Assembly: GCF_003602275.1 (NCBI RefSeq)
Contig: NZ_QZVT01000015.1
Span: forward strand, 1 to 53,691
Source of the DNA: Arthrobacter cheniae
GTDB taxonomy: Bacteria; Actinomycetota; Actinomycetes; Actinomycetales; Micrococcaceae
Direction of reading: 5' to 3'
DNA length: 53,691 nt
Shown: positions 1 through 7,493 of the stretch, piece by piece
How positions within the stretch are numbered: the first letter of the stretch is position 1
Layout of the letters: each line of letters opens with the position of its first letter
The notes under the pieces: generated by a model
Told to the model about the DNA's origin: nothing
Seen by the model: the letters and a program-made list of their open reading frames with translations, nothing else
Databases searched by the model: none
Translations under genes and position numbers: made by a program

Positions 1-2
1 TC

Positions 3-119
3 AGTGACACCCACGGGTTCCTCCGGATGACACTGCACGACGACGGGTCATTCGACTGGAAATTCGTTCCGACATCGGGGACGAGCACGGACGCAGGCAC
101 GCGGTCCGCACCCCGATGA
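3..119 (+). CDS. Metallophosphoesterase, C-terminal end (partial)
   Basis: Open from the left edge and ending at TGA 117-119. The 38 residues include THGFLRMTLHDDGSF followed by DWKFVPTSG, which resembles the last beta-strands of actinobacterial secreted metallophosphoesterases (acid phosphatase type), where a GFLKLTL...W.FVP pattern closes the domain. Nothing of the metal-binding core lies inside the window, so the family call rests only on this tail. The presence of two further secreted phosphatases in the window fits phosphate scavenging. Confidence 0.5.
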   Translation, partial: SDTHGFLRMTLHDDGSFDWKFVPTSGTSTDAGTRSAPR

Positions 120-640
120 GGTGGTGACCTAACCGGCAAGCCCCGGGCTCAGCTATGAGCCACCACGCGGCAACCTCGCCTGACTAGGGTGTGCAAGTAG
201 TGGTGGACTAACGGGCTGAGACCACCAGAGCTTTCCAAGACACCCAAGCAGGTCGAGCACCGCGCAACCACTCCCCCGGAATTACGGGCCTTCTTTTGTC
301 TCGGAAACTTGTCTCACCGTGTTTCGTCTCAAAACTATTCACCGTGGGCTTTTATGAGTCAGAACGACGAGATGAGGCATCTCGGGTATGTCGGTTCTCA
401 CGGTCGCCTGCACAAATGCTCAAGGTCGCCTGCAGGAGCTTGAATCGACTCTTGAACGGGTCGGGCGCCATGCTATTTTGGCCGCAGTGACATTCTTACT
501 TTCTCTGTGACCCAGAGTCGATGCAGCGGTTCCCGCTCGCTTCCCTTGGAAGCGATGATTCCGTGTGCCCTCGAAGGGAACTCCTTCACGAGTTCCCCTG
601 GCACCCGGTCCTTCACCGAACTCATCCAGAAAAGATTCCC
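120..640. other. Intergenic stretch with a repeat copy
   Basis: No convincing gene. It contains the first copy of the 68-bp repeat (267-334). Sequence left of that copy, from about 222, is more weakly similar to the flank of the second copy, so the repeated unit was probably longer once. The short ORFs here have no recognisable product or ribosome binding site. Confidence 0.4.
267..334 (+). repeat. 68-bp dispersed repeat, copy 1
   Basis: About 63 of 68 bases match positions 26714-26781 in the same orientation. The right half contains three spaced GTCTC motifs (within TTGTCTCGGAAACTTGTCTC and then TTTCGTCTCAAAA), a layout typical of protein-binding sites at insertion-sequence ends. No transposase lies beside it. 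I read it as a solo IS end or MITE-like remnant; the family is not identified. Confidence 0.6.
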
Positions 641-1513
641 ATGCCCTTCACCTCGAACGACTCCACCGCGTCCTCCTCACCATCCCTCGACCGGGGATCC
701 TTGCGCCCTGATTGCGGTAACTGCTTTGCGCTCTGCTGCACCGCCCTGGGATTCTCCCGCAGCACGGACTTCGCCATCGACAAACCAGCAGGGACTCCCT
801 GCCAGAACCTCGACTCCGACTTCTCCTGCACCATCCACGACAGCCTTCGACCGCGAGGCTTCCGTGGTTGCACCGTCTTCGACTGCTTTGGGGCCGGCCA
901 GCACGTCTCCCAGAACCTCTTTCAAGGCATCAGCTGGAGATCGGATCCGGGAACAGCGAAGAACATGTTCCCGGCGTTCAAGGTAGTCCGCCAACTCCAC
1001 GAGATGCTCTGGTACCTGGCAGAAGCCACCAATAGGACCTTCGACCCGGATACCTCGCACCAAGTCAACGAATTCAGAAAGGCTATCGAGAATGCGATGA
1101 GCGACACGCAGCAGGTGCTGGCCATTGACCTAGACGATCTGCATTCCAGGGTTCGGTCCGTCCTGATGGACGTCAGCGAAGAAGTCCGATCCTCATACCT
1201 CGCTACCGGTGATGATCACCTCGATGCTGCACTTATCCCGGGAGCGGACCTCATGGGCAAGAAGATGAGGTCCAGATCGCTATGTGGTGCGGATCTTCGA
1301 GGCGCGTATTTCATCGCCGCGGACCTGCGAGGCTGCGACCTATCCGGCGCTGACCTGCTCGGCGCTGACCTCCGAGACGCCCGACTCGAAGGGGCCGACC
1401 TTTCCAAAGCTCTCTATCTGACACAGGCCCAACTCAACGCCGCTCAAGGCGACGCACGCACACTCTTACCCGCCGATCTAGACCGTCCTAGGCAATGGCT
1501 CAATAACGGCTAA
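641..1513 (+). CDS. Pentapeptide-repeat protein with Cys-rich N-terminal domain
   Basis: 290 residues from ATG 641; an in-frame ATG at 521 would add 40 residues with no family character, and AGAAAAG lies just before 641. Residues about 20-95 form a cysteine-rich block with DCGNCFALCC, DFAIDKPAG, C.IH...R.RGF.GC.V.DCFGAGQ.VSQ, which I recognise from actinobacterial pentapeptide-repeat proteins; the cysteines may bind a metal or Fe-S cluster (inference). A helical linker follows. Residues about 195-257 contain A(D/N)LXX repeats (GADLRGAYFIAADLRGCDLS and on) that fold as a right-handed quadrilateral beta-helix. Pentapeptide proteins can mimic DNA and protect gyrase, but nothing here shows that role. 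Likely cytosolic; transcribed alone. Confidence 0.8.
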   Translation: MPFTSNDSTASSSPSLDRGSLRPDCGNCFALCCTALGFSRSTDFAIDKPAGTPCQNLDSDFSCTIHDSLRPRGFRGCTVFDCFGAGQHVSQNLFQGISWRSDPGTAKNMFPAFKVVRQLHEMLWYLAEATNRTFDPDTSHQVNEFRKAIENAMSDTQQVLAIDLDDLHSRVRSVLMDVSEEVRSSYLATGDDHLDAALIPGADLMGKKMRSRSLCGADLRGAYFIAADLRGCDLSGADLLGADLRDARLEGADLSKALYLTQAQLNAAQGDARTLLPADLDRPRQWLNNG

Positions 1514-2029
1514 GGACAGCGCCATGGGTCCCGCTCACAGGCCGATGCAAACGAGTTCGAGCAAATAGATGCCTACACTCGTCTGCGCAGACGCCAGAGC
1601 GGCGCAGCGTGTGAAAACCTCGAGAAACGATTGGATTTTTACCGCGGGCCGGGAGGTCAGAAGGTGTCCCAATGAAGGACCGGCTTGCCGAAACAAATTG
1701 ATCTTGGTGGTGCGAGGGCATGATCAGCAGGGACTACTACAAGGTCTGCCCATACCCACCCACCACCTGACCAGTACTGGGCAGCTCACCTCAAGACAGG
1801 CGGTGTACATGGCACGGTCACCCTGACGCTGTGCCGCCGGATTCGGGCCTGAGTGAATAGCACCGAAAGTGGCAAGAGACACGGGCGCTCGTCGACAGAC
1901 ACGGGCGCTCGTCGACACCCGGACGCTACCAGCAGTACCTTGGCTCCGAGCCTTCGGCGCCACCCGACCGGGCCGGGCAACCGCAAAGTTTCCGCCCGCC
2001 TCCGGTAGCCCTGGTGATAGACCGTATGG
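1514..2029. other. Intergenic stretch, no gene recognised
   Basis: Short ORFs on both strands lack family features. The only clear structure is the exact 20-bp tandem duplication at 1877-1916. A promoter for the downstream DUF2254 gene probably lies here but I cannot place it. Confidence 0.3.
1877..1916. repeat. 20-bp exact tandem duplication
   Basis: AGACACGGGCGCTCGTCGAC occurs twice head to tail with no mismatch (1877-1896 and 1897-1916), about 110 bp upstream of the DUF2254 start. It looks like a recent slippage product. Confidence 0.85.
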
Positions 2030-3559
2030 ATGGCCTTCAAATCTTCGGGCGCACGCCATGACCCGCTCCGCAGTTCGGGCGGCCTCCACGAAGCCAACCG
2101 GTTCCAGCGCGGGGTAGCGGAATTCCTTCGCCTACCGCTGATCCTGACCGCCGTCTTCTGCCTGGTCGCTGTGGGGGTGTCACTCTTGGACCGCCTCACC
2201 CCTGACGATGCCGGTTTCCGTACCCTCGTGCGCTCGGTCGTCTCCGAGGAGGGCGCCGTCGACTTCCTCTCCGCCGTGGCCACGAGCCTGCTGACGGTCA
2301 CCTCGATCACCTTCTCGGTCCTGCTGCTCGCGGTACAGCAGACAGCGAGCTCGCTCACCCCCGTGGTCTTCGACCAGTTCCTCCGCAGGACCGCGAACCA
2401 GGTGTACTTCGGGTTCTTCATCGGGGCCACCACCTTCTCCTTCCTCGTCCTCGGCCTGGCTCACAAACAGCCCGCCCCGCTCTATAGCGCGGCCCTCACA
2501 CTCGTCCTGGTGGTGGCGTCCCTCGTGGTCCTGCTCATGCTCATACACTCGACGATCGACCAGATGCGCCCCGAGTCGGTAGTGCGGTCCATCCATGAAC
2601 TCGCGCTGCAAGCCCGCGAGGTGGAGCTGAAGATGCTGGGCCGGACCCGCATGGCACGGCACTCCGACCCGGATCGGCCAGAGCGCGAGATCCACGTTAT
2701 GGATACAGGATTCGTCGTCACGGTCGACACGGAGAAGCTCGGAGCGATTGCCTCCTCGGCCGGGGACGACGTCGAAGTGATCGTCGAGGGCAGACTGGGC
2801 GAATACATGGTGTTCGACGATCTCCTCGTGCGGCTCGTCAACATCGATCCGGAGGATTCCAGCTACGACGACGACGTTATCGATGCTTTCGGCATCGACG
2901 ACATCCGCGACGTGAATGTCGAATCCGGCTACGCACTGGACCAACTGGAGAACATCGCCTGGGAAACGGGCACCAGCGCCTCCCAAAGCCCCCAGACAGC
3001 GTCGACCGCGATCCGCACTCTCAGTGACCTCCTAGGCCGGTGGCTCATGGCGGGTGAGCGCGACCGCTCCGAGCGCAGCACCAGGCAGGACGAGCTCCCC
3101 GTTGTCTACACCGACGGCGCCGTCGAGCGGGGACTGGTCGCCCTGTCCACCCTCCTGGTCGGCTCCTCGGAATCCCGACAGGCCCAGACGACAGCGAAGA
3201 TCCTGCACTCCTTCGCCCGACTCATACCACGTCTGCAGGACAAGGACCGCGCCGCCTTCGACGACGCCCTCGATGCAGCCCTGCCGGCGGTGATCCAGCA
3301 GGCAGAGATCCCACCGCTGCGGGACGCACTCGCGGAACTCGAGAAGGTCATGAACAAGCACGGGCACGACACCGAGCGCGTCCGGCTCGTGAGAAACCTG
3401 CTGACCGAGGCCACAAGCCAAATGATGCCCAAACCAACCGACGAACCCGAGGCCGCTCACCCGCGTAGAGAGGGCGACCGCGAAGAAGGCGTTAGGAGCT
3501 CCGCAAACGAAACCGAGACATCAAGGAGAAGTGAGACAAGAGTTGGTGATCTCAACTGA
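2030..3559 (+). CDS. DUF2254 family membrane protein
   Basis: 509 residues. Four predicted membrane segments lie at about residues 34-54 (LPLILTAVFCLVAVGVSLL), 80-105 (AVATSLLTVTSITFSVLLLAV), 125-147 and 152-180. A large cytosolic part follows, with the conserved DUF2254 order: DTGFVVTVDTEKL, a phase-like acidic block, and IAWETGTSASQSPQTASTAI near residue 315. The C-terminal 60 residues are charged and low in complexity. Function of the family is unknown. The start is weakly supported; ATG 2030 is the first in frame before TM1. It appears monocistronic. Confidence 0.85.
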   Translation: MAFKSSGARHDPLRSSGGLHEANRFQRGVAEFLRLPLILTAVFCLVAVGVSLLDRLTPDDAGFRTLVRSVVSEEGAVDFLSAVATSLLTVTSITFSVLLLAVQQTASSLTPVVFDQFLRRTANQVYFGFFIGATTFSFLVLGLAHKQPAPLYSAALTLVLVVASLVVLLMLIHSTIDQMRPESVVRSIHELALQAREVELKMLGRTRMARHSDPDRPEREIHVMDTGFVVTVDTEKLGAIASSAGDDVEVIVEGRLGEYMVFDDLLVRLVNIDPEDSSYDDDVIDAFGIDDIRDVNVESGYALDQLENIAWETGTSASQSPQTASTAIRTLSDLLGRWLMAGERDRSERSTRQDELPVVYTDGAVERGLVALSTLLVGSSESRQAQTTAKILHSFARLIPRLQDKDRAAFDDALDAALPAVIQQAEIPPLRDALAELEKVMNKHGHDTERVRLVRNLLTEATSQMMPKPTDEPEAAHPRREGDREEGVRSSANETETSRRSETRVGDLN

Positions 3560-3709
3560 CGGACGCATTGGACGCACCGGACCTGGAGTTTCGCGAATGA
3601 TCGATGACAACGGCCCGTCGCGATGGTCGCTCTGTAGACGCTCTAGATCCTCAACGAAACACTGCCGTGCTGTGGATACTAGGAGCCTATTCATCACCTG
3701 CGGGCTTGT

Positions 3710-4076
3710 TCACACCGCACTGGGATCGACATGGAGTTCAGCGCCCTGCAATTGAAGCGACCGTCCGCCCGGCCGCACGCCGATCATTCGCCCCTCTATC
3801 GTCGTCCTGCCATCGTCGTCCTCGCCTGCGCCGTCCTCGCCCTTCAGATCGCGGGCCTTGGCATGCTCGTCACCTTCCGCCCACCCGCTCGCTGATGATG
3901 GCCGCGCGTCTTTCTCCTTGAGGATCGCTTTAGGGTCGATGTTGAAGCCCTGGTAGGGGAACGTGAAATCTGCTGCTTCGGGTGAGTAAACCTCGAAATG
4001 TAGATGTGTAGGAATACGCCGAGGCCGGCCTTGTCGCCCCGCTGCGGAGGCTCCTACATCCTCGAATGAGGAGTCT
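3710..4076 (-). pseudogene. Peptidase M23 (LytM) C-terminal remnant
   Basis: The minus strand reads ...IPTHLHFEVYSPEAADF then FPYQGFNIDPKAIL before an acidic tail and stop at 3710-3712. THLHFEV followed by N.DP is the signature end of LytM-type endopeptidases, the HxH pair being zinc and catalytic ligands. The catalytic domain upstream (HxxxD motif, core sheet) is missing, so this is a decayed fragment of a cell-wall hydrolase. Neighbours are unrelated. Confidence 0.45.
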
Positions 4077-4078
4077 TC

Positions 4079-4417
4079 GTGAGCGACATCCAGCTACTAT
4101 CCGTACTGGCAACGGAGCCTGCCGGCGACATGTTGATGTGGCTCCACGAGAACAGTGACAAGCAACGCGCTACGCATGTTTTTGACGACGAGGATGTGTT
4201 CGAGGCGACTAGTTTTTCCTCACACATGAACTGCTCGATGAAGAACAACCCGTGTCGGTCCGTGATTGTTGACGGCTCGGGGACGTCGACTCGCACAGCG
4301 GCCCCTCGAACACCTAGCGATTTCATGCGGAACGGAGGCACGACCATCTTTAATAACAGCAAGAACCTGTCAAAAAGAACGGGTGCTAGTCAATCTAAGC
4401 TGGGAAATGATGTTTGA
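4079..4417 (+). CDS. Doubtful ORF, 112 residues
   Basis: GTG-initiated ORF (MSDIQLLSVL...) with no recognised domain and a serine/asparagine-rich second half. Its TGA stop (4415-4417) overlaps the TTG start of the next ORF (4414-4416), the only argument for coding because such overlap suggests coupled translation. A similar-length ORF exists on the opposite strand, so coding is uncertain. Composition differs from the neighbouring genes. Confidence 0.2.
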   Translation: MSDIQLLSVLATEPAGDMLMWLHENSDKQRATHVFDDEDVFEATSFSSHMNCSMKNNPCRSVIVDGSGTSTRTAAPRTPSDFMRNGGTTIFNNSKNLSKRTGASQSKLGNDV

Positions 4418-4992
4418 GCGACGTTCTCCCATATTCACCTCGCAACCTATGGGTTGCAGCACGGGCGCAGGAGGACGCGAAGAAGGTGTACGGGTACATG
4501 ACGCAGGACGCGCAGCGGAAGCTCGATGAGGCTAAGCTCAAGTTCGAGCGCGCCCTTCCCGGTCACTTCGACGCGTCCGACGAGACGGAGAACGGCGAGC
4601 TTGAGGGGCAGGCTGACGCCCTCACCGAGTTGACCGAGATCGAGACCGACAAACTGGAGGCACCGAAGATGGACCCCGAGACTGACACCGAGTTCGACAA
4701 CGCCCTCGCGCCGAAGACTGATGCCGAGTTCAAAGATGCCGACGGACCGGACGTGCCGAACCTGGCAAAAGCCGATGAGGCACCCAAGGCCAATGCCACG
4801 GCAGATGACAAGGCCGACACTGCCGAGTTCAAAGATGCCGACGGACCGGACGTGCCGAACCTGGCAAAAGCCGATGAAGCCCCCAAGGCCAATGCCCCGG
4901 CAGATGACAAGGCCGACACTGCCGAGTTCAAGGATGCCGACGGACCGGACGTGCCGAACCTGGCAAAAGCCGATGAAGCCCCCAAGGCTTGA
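4414..4992 (+). CDS. Acidic tandem-repeat protein
   Basis: 192 residues from a TTG start overlapping the previous stop. Residues about 15-45 are helical and charged (AQEDAKKVYGYMTQDAQRKL). The rest is Asp/Glu/Ala/Lys-rich, and from residue 104 contains nearly three 33-residue repeats built on FKDADGPDVPNLAKADEAPK. No signal peptide, membrane segment or known domain. It could be a disordered linker from a larger lost protein or a small acidic protein. I do not recognise it. GTG in-frame near 4485 is an alternative start. Confidence 0.45.
   Translation: MSDVLPYSPRNLWVAARAQEDAKKVYGYMTQDAQRKLDEAKLKFERALPGHFDASDETENGELEGQADALTELTEIETDKLEAPKMDPETDTEFDNALAPKTDAEFKDADGPDVPNLAKADEAPKANATADDKADTAEFKDADGPDVPNLAKADEAPKANAPADDKADTAEFKDADGPDVPNLAKADEAPKA
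4723..4989 (+). repeat. 99-bp in-frame tandem repeat, about 2.7 units
   Basis: Units begin at 4723, 4822 and 4921, a constant 99-bp period equal to 33 codons. The units are almost identical at DNA level, differing mainly at AAAGATGCC/AAGGATGCC, GAGGCA/GAAGCC and ACG/CCG codons. Such identity implies recent duplication and predicts copy-number variation. Confidence 0.9.
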
Positions 4993-5341
4993 CATCGGGG
5001 CCAGGGTTACCGACACCCGGGCCAAGGCACCTGCCGCTAACCGTGCGCGCGGTGGAGCAGTGACGCCTCGCAAGTAGTTTCACCAAGTTTCACCCCGCCC
5101 CGCTTACCGTGATGTTGACGGCGTGAGTTCATGACTCAGGCGGGGCAACTTCATGACACCAACCAACCGAGCAAGGGAATGACTACCCCCTCAACTGACC
5201 AATTGGTGAATGAGTTTCGCGCGGTCGAGGATGGCTCGACGTACGTTCTCCTGGGCGGTGACCCGCATGCTCGAACTGACCACGATCAGCATCGGCAATG
5301 GGGCCTTCGCCTCGTATGAGAGCCCGCGGTCGTAACAGGGG
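4993..5341. other. Intergenic stretch, no gene recognised
   Basis: Contains one 62-codon plus-strand ORF at 5131-5319 with no domain or clear ribosome binding site. The GC-rich arms around 5098-5145 (CCCCGC and GCGGGG) could pair loosely but do not form a convincing terminator. Confidence 0.3.
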
Positions 5342-5704
5342 TCAGGATCGCAGAATTTTCCCGATGATCTTGCCTCGGGCCAGCTCATCGACCAGCTTGT
5401 CGAGATAGCGAACTTTCTGCATCAAAGGGTCTTCGATGTCTTCGACGCGCACTCCGCACACGACGCCGGTAATCAGCGGGGCATTGGAGTTCAGGCGTGC
5501 GTCGGCGAAGAACGCCTCGAACGAGGTCTCCTGCGCTAGATGACGCTCGAGGTCGGTGTCATCGAAGCCGGTCAACCACGTGATGACCTGGTGCAGCTCG
5601 GCTTTAGTGCGGCCCTTGTTCTCCACTTTCGTGACGTAGTGGGGATACACCGCAGAGAACGGCATACGGTAGACCCGGGTCAGGGTCTTTTCGTCCGTTT
5701 TCAT
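5342..5704 (-). CDS. DUF2200 family protein
   Basis: 120 residues, full length for the family. Diagnostic stretches are MPFSAVYPHYVTKVENKGRT (residues 14-33), ITWLTGFD, LITGVVCGVRVEDIEDPLMQ (about 78-97) and the ending KLVDELARGK. DUF2200 proteins are small, soluble and of unknown function; a substrate-binding DNA/RNA role has been guessed for them but is not established. The ATG overlaps the stop of a 47-residue ORF upstream by four bases (ATGA), so the two are probably translated as a pair. Confidence 0.9.
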   Translation of the reverse strand: MKTDEKTLTRVYRMPFSAVYPHYVTKVENKGRTKAELHQVITWLTGFDDTDLERHLAQETSFEAFFADARLNSNAPLITGVVCGVRVEDIEDPLMQKVRYLDKLVDELARGKIIGKILRS

Positions 5705-5844
5705 GCCGCAATCTTATCGCTGGATGGCGAATCAGGTTCGACATGCTCGTCTAGTGCGGCTTTGAAGACGCGCATCGTGTTCGCGATCTCACCTTCGTAC
5801 GAGCATCTGACTGAACAGCCGTTCCTTCGGCGTCCTGCTGGCAT
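5701..5844 (-). CDS. Small ORF coupled to DUF2200
   Basis: 47 residues from ATG 5844. The second half (YEGEIANTMRVFKAALDEH) is an amphipathic helix with coding-like composition, and the stop overlaps the DUF2200 start as ATGA. The first 13 residues are Arg/Cys-rich and may not be authentic, so this could also be the intact end of a frameshifted larger gene. No family is recognised. Confidence 0.4.
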   Translation of the reverse strand: MPAGRRRNGCSVRCSYEGEIANTMRVFKAALDEHVEPDSPSSDKIAA

Positions 5845-5977
5845 GAGAGGCGCCCGCAATCCGGTACCTCACCGGGGCTTTTGGCAAACCGGGAGCGTAG
5901 CGACGGCGTCCCGCTACGGGATGGGCATTTACCCGGGACGGTGAAAGTGGGCGCAGGGTACCTTGTTCGTGCGTCGT

Positions 5978-6349
5978 CTACTGCCGGTTCTGGTCGGTCA
6001 GTGCGGCGTTGATGAGGTCTACGGTTGATCGGGGATCTTCAACGCTGATGTACAGCCGCTGGAAGCGTTCGGCTGTGGTCTGGATGACGATCGTGGTTTT
6101 GCCTCCGGTAACGTTCCAGTAGTGTCGCTGGCCGTCTTTCCGCCAGGTGCCGACCCACTTGTGGCCGGGGATGCCCAGACCCGGTCCGCGCACTCCTTTG
6201 TAGTCCTCGACGACGCCGGGGTCATGTGTTGCTCCTCGTACCTGGTCCATGGGCACTTCAATCCGACGTGTGAAGCCCCAGAGCTTGTCGAGTCCTCGTG
6301 GTTTGATGACGAGGCGTCGGTGTGTCGTGTCGATCGATACCGTGTTCAT
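5978..6349 (-). CDS. PH-like conserved hypothetical protein
   Basis: 123 residues. Pattern IDTTHRRLVIKPRG...IEVPMDQVRGATHDP...YKGVRGPGLGIPGHKWVGTW...TIVIQT...RLYISVEDPRSTVDLIN, a run of short beta-strands then a C-terminal helix, resembles bacterial PH-like (DUF304-type) domains. The call is by fold pattern only. Its ATG overlaps the stop of the TetR gene by four bases, so it is co-transcribed with and probably controlled by that repressor. Confidence 0.6.
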   Translation of the reverse strand: MNTVSIDTTHRRLVIKPRGLDKLWGFTRRIEVPMDQVRGATHDPGVVEDYKGVRGPGLGIPGHKWVGTWRKDGQRHYWNVTGGKTTIVIQTTAERFQRLYISVEDPRSTVDLINAALTDQNRQ

Positions 6350-6720
6350 ACGTGTCCTTCGTTCAGGCCGGCCCGTGCCAGCAGTTGTATCCCCAGCTCG
6401 TGCGCCGCGTTCTCGCCTCGGGCTTTGATGGCTTGTGCGCAGAGGGCCCGAATCTCGTCATCTCGCGCTGCTAGTTCTCCCAGTGCCACGAGCAGCAGCT
6501 CGGATGAGCTTGGAGGATCGGCAGTGTCCGTCAGAGTGGTACGTAAGCACTCGAGGAAGATGCCCCGTTTACTTCCGAAAGCTGCGTACAGGCTTCCTCG
6601 GTGTATGCCGGTGCTCTGCACGAGTCGATCCATGGAGCAGCCCTCGTACCCGTCGGTAATGAACAGCCTCGTCGCGGCGATGATGGCTGATTCGATGTTG
6701 AATTCTCTAGGGCGACCCAC
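6346..6720 (-). CDS. TetR family transcriptional regulator
   Basis: 124 residues from GTG 6720, beginning VGRPREF, the usual N-terminus of this subgroup; a TTG at 6747 would add nine residues running across an operator-like palindrome. HTH region IIAATRLFITDGYEGCSMDR...TGIHRGSLYAAFGSKRGIF spans residues 10-52. The C-terminal ligand domain is short (usual family length 180-200), so it may be reduced. Translationally coupled to the PH-like gene. The perfect palindrome at 6731-6740 next to the start suggests autoregulation. Confidence 0.85.
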   Translation of the reverse strand: MGRPREFNIESAIIAATRLFITDGYEGCSMDRLVQSTGIHRGSLYAAFGSKRGIFLECLRTTLTDTADPPSSSELLLVALGELAARDDEIRALCAQAIKARGENAAHELGIQLLARAGLNEGHV

Positions 6721-6730
6721 AGTTAAAGAA

Positions 6731-6740
6731 TGAACGTTCA
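6731..6740 (-). promoter_or_regulatory. Palindromic operator candidate for TetR gene
   Basis: TGAACGTTCA is a perfect 10-bp palindrome 11 bp upstream of the GTG start. On the minus strand a TTGACC (-35-like) lies about 20 bp further upstream, so the palindrome falls in the promoter and the mRNA would have a very short leader. Confidence 0.5.
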
Positions 6741-6792
6741 AGAACAATTGGTCAAGAACCGAAACCTCGGTCTAGGTCATCCCACGAAGGTG

Positions 6793-6817
6793 TCGAAAAC
6801 CTGAAGCTTCCTAAGAC
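6793..6817 (+). repeat. 25-bp repeat matching 26664-26688
   Basis: 23 of 25 bases match the second site (TCGAAAACCT...AAGCTTC.TAAGAC). At the second site it lies just left of the 68-bp repeat. It may be one end of a lost mobile element. Confidence 0.5.
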
Positions 6818-7065
6818 AGGCCGAGAGCCTCCATCCGACCGTCTCGGGTCATCGGCACGACGCGGGAGAGTACGGCACCTGTCATATAACACCCCGGCGT
6901 ACGAGACACAGCGACCAGACGGAGCAGGCACACTCTGTCCCCACCCTGAGGCAGGTTTCCACTGCACAATAGCTGTGGCGTCGGCCATTGCGCACCACAC
7001 GAATCACCCTTAGTCGCGCTCACTTCATCGGGAAGGAACAGATTACAGCGCCGCGAATCAATAAC

Positions 7066-7085
7066 TTGTTGACAACAACGTGTTG
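7066..7085. promoter_or_regulatory. Overlapping inverted repeats upstream of the HTH gene
   Basis: TTGTTGACAACAA (7066-7078, 6-bp arms) overlaps CAACAACGTGTTG (7073-7085, 5-bp arms). TTGACA at 7069-7074 is a perfect -35 element lying inside the repeats. This is a good site for autoregulation by the downstream HTH protein (inference). Confidence 0.45.
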
Positions 7086-7103
7086 ATGCATTGAAGTGGG
7101 GAA

Positions 7104-7490
7104 GTGCCCTCCGATGATCAGAATGACGCCGCCGATCTGGATCGATTCCGTGCCACGCTGAAGCAGGCCGGCGCCGATGGCCTCCCTCGCCGCCCGTGGC
7201 AGCACCCCCGCCAGCCTGCCTCTGATACCGATCTGGTCTGGTTCGCTGCGTGGTCCGCCCGCGACGTCGAGACTACGGATCAGGCCGTTTTGCGTGCCGG
7301 GTTGCGGTTGCTCGCCGCCGCCCGGGCGGAACTCGACCAGGTCGAGTCCGGTCTCTTGTTCGCTGCTCGTGACGCGGAAATGACGTGGCCAGAGATCGCG
7401 GAAGCGCTGGGCTTGGGATCGGCACAGGCCGCCCAACAGCGACTGAGCCGGGTGCTGGCTCGAACGAGCGGGCCAGGGACGGAGCCCTGA
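7104..7490 (+). CDS. HTH DNA-binding protein preceding PEP-utilising enzyme
   Basis: 128 residues from GTG 7104. Residues about 40-128 are helical and end in LFAARDAEMTWPEIAEALGLGSAQAAQQRLSRVLAR, a sigma70-region-4-like helix-turn-helix (WPEIAEALG...AAQQRLSR). No effector domain is visible. It is separated by three bases from the phosphotransferase-like gene, so both lie on one transcript. In actinobacteria I recall this pairing as recurrent, which suggests the HTH protein controls or reports on its partner. Confidence 0.75.
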   Translation: MPSDDQNDAADLDRFRATLKQAGADGLPRRPWQHPRQPASDTDLVWFAAWSARDVETTDQAVLRAGLRLLAAARAELDQVESGLLFAARDAEMTWPEIAEALGLGSAQAAQQRLSRVLARTSGPGTEP

Positions 7491-7493
7491 GCA

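Noticed and set aside
4723..4989. Regular 99-bp repeats as a CRISPR array
   Set aside because: Units are whole coding repeats without spacers, in frame and 99 bp long.
4447..5073. 208-residue minus-strand ORF with VGLVICRGIGLG-type repeats
   Set aside because: Shadow of the acidic repeat ORF; the repetitive hydrophobic reading is forced by the repeated DNA.
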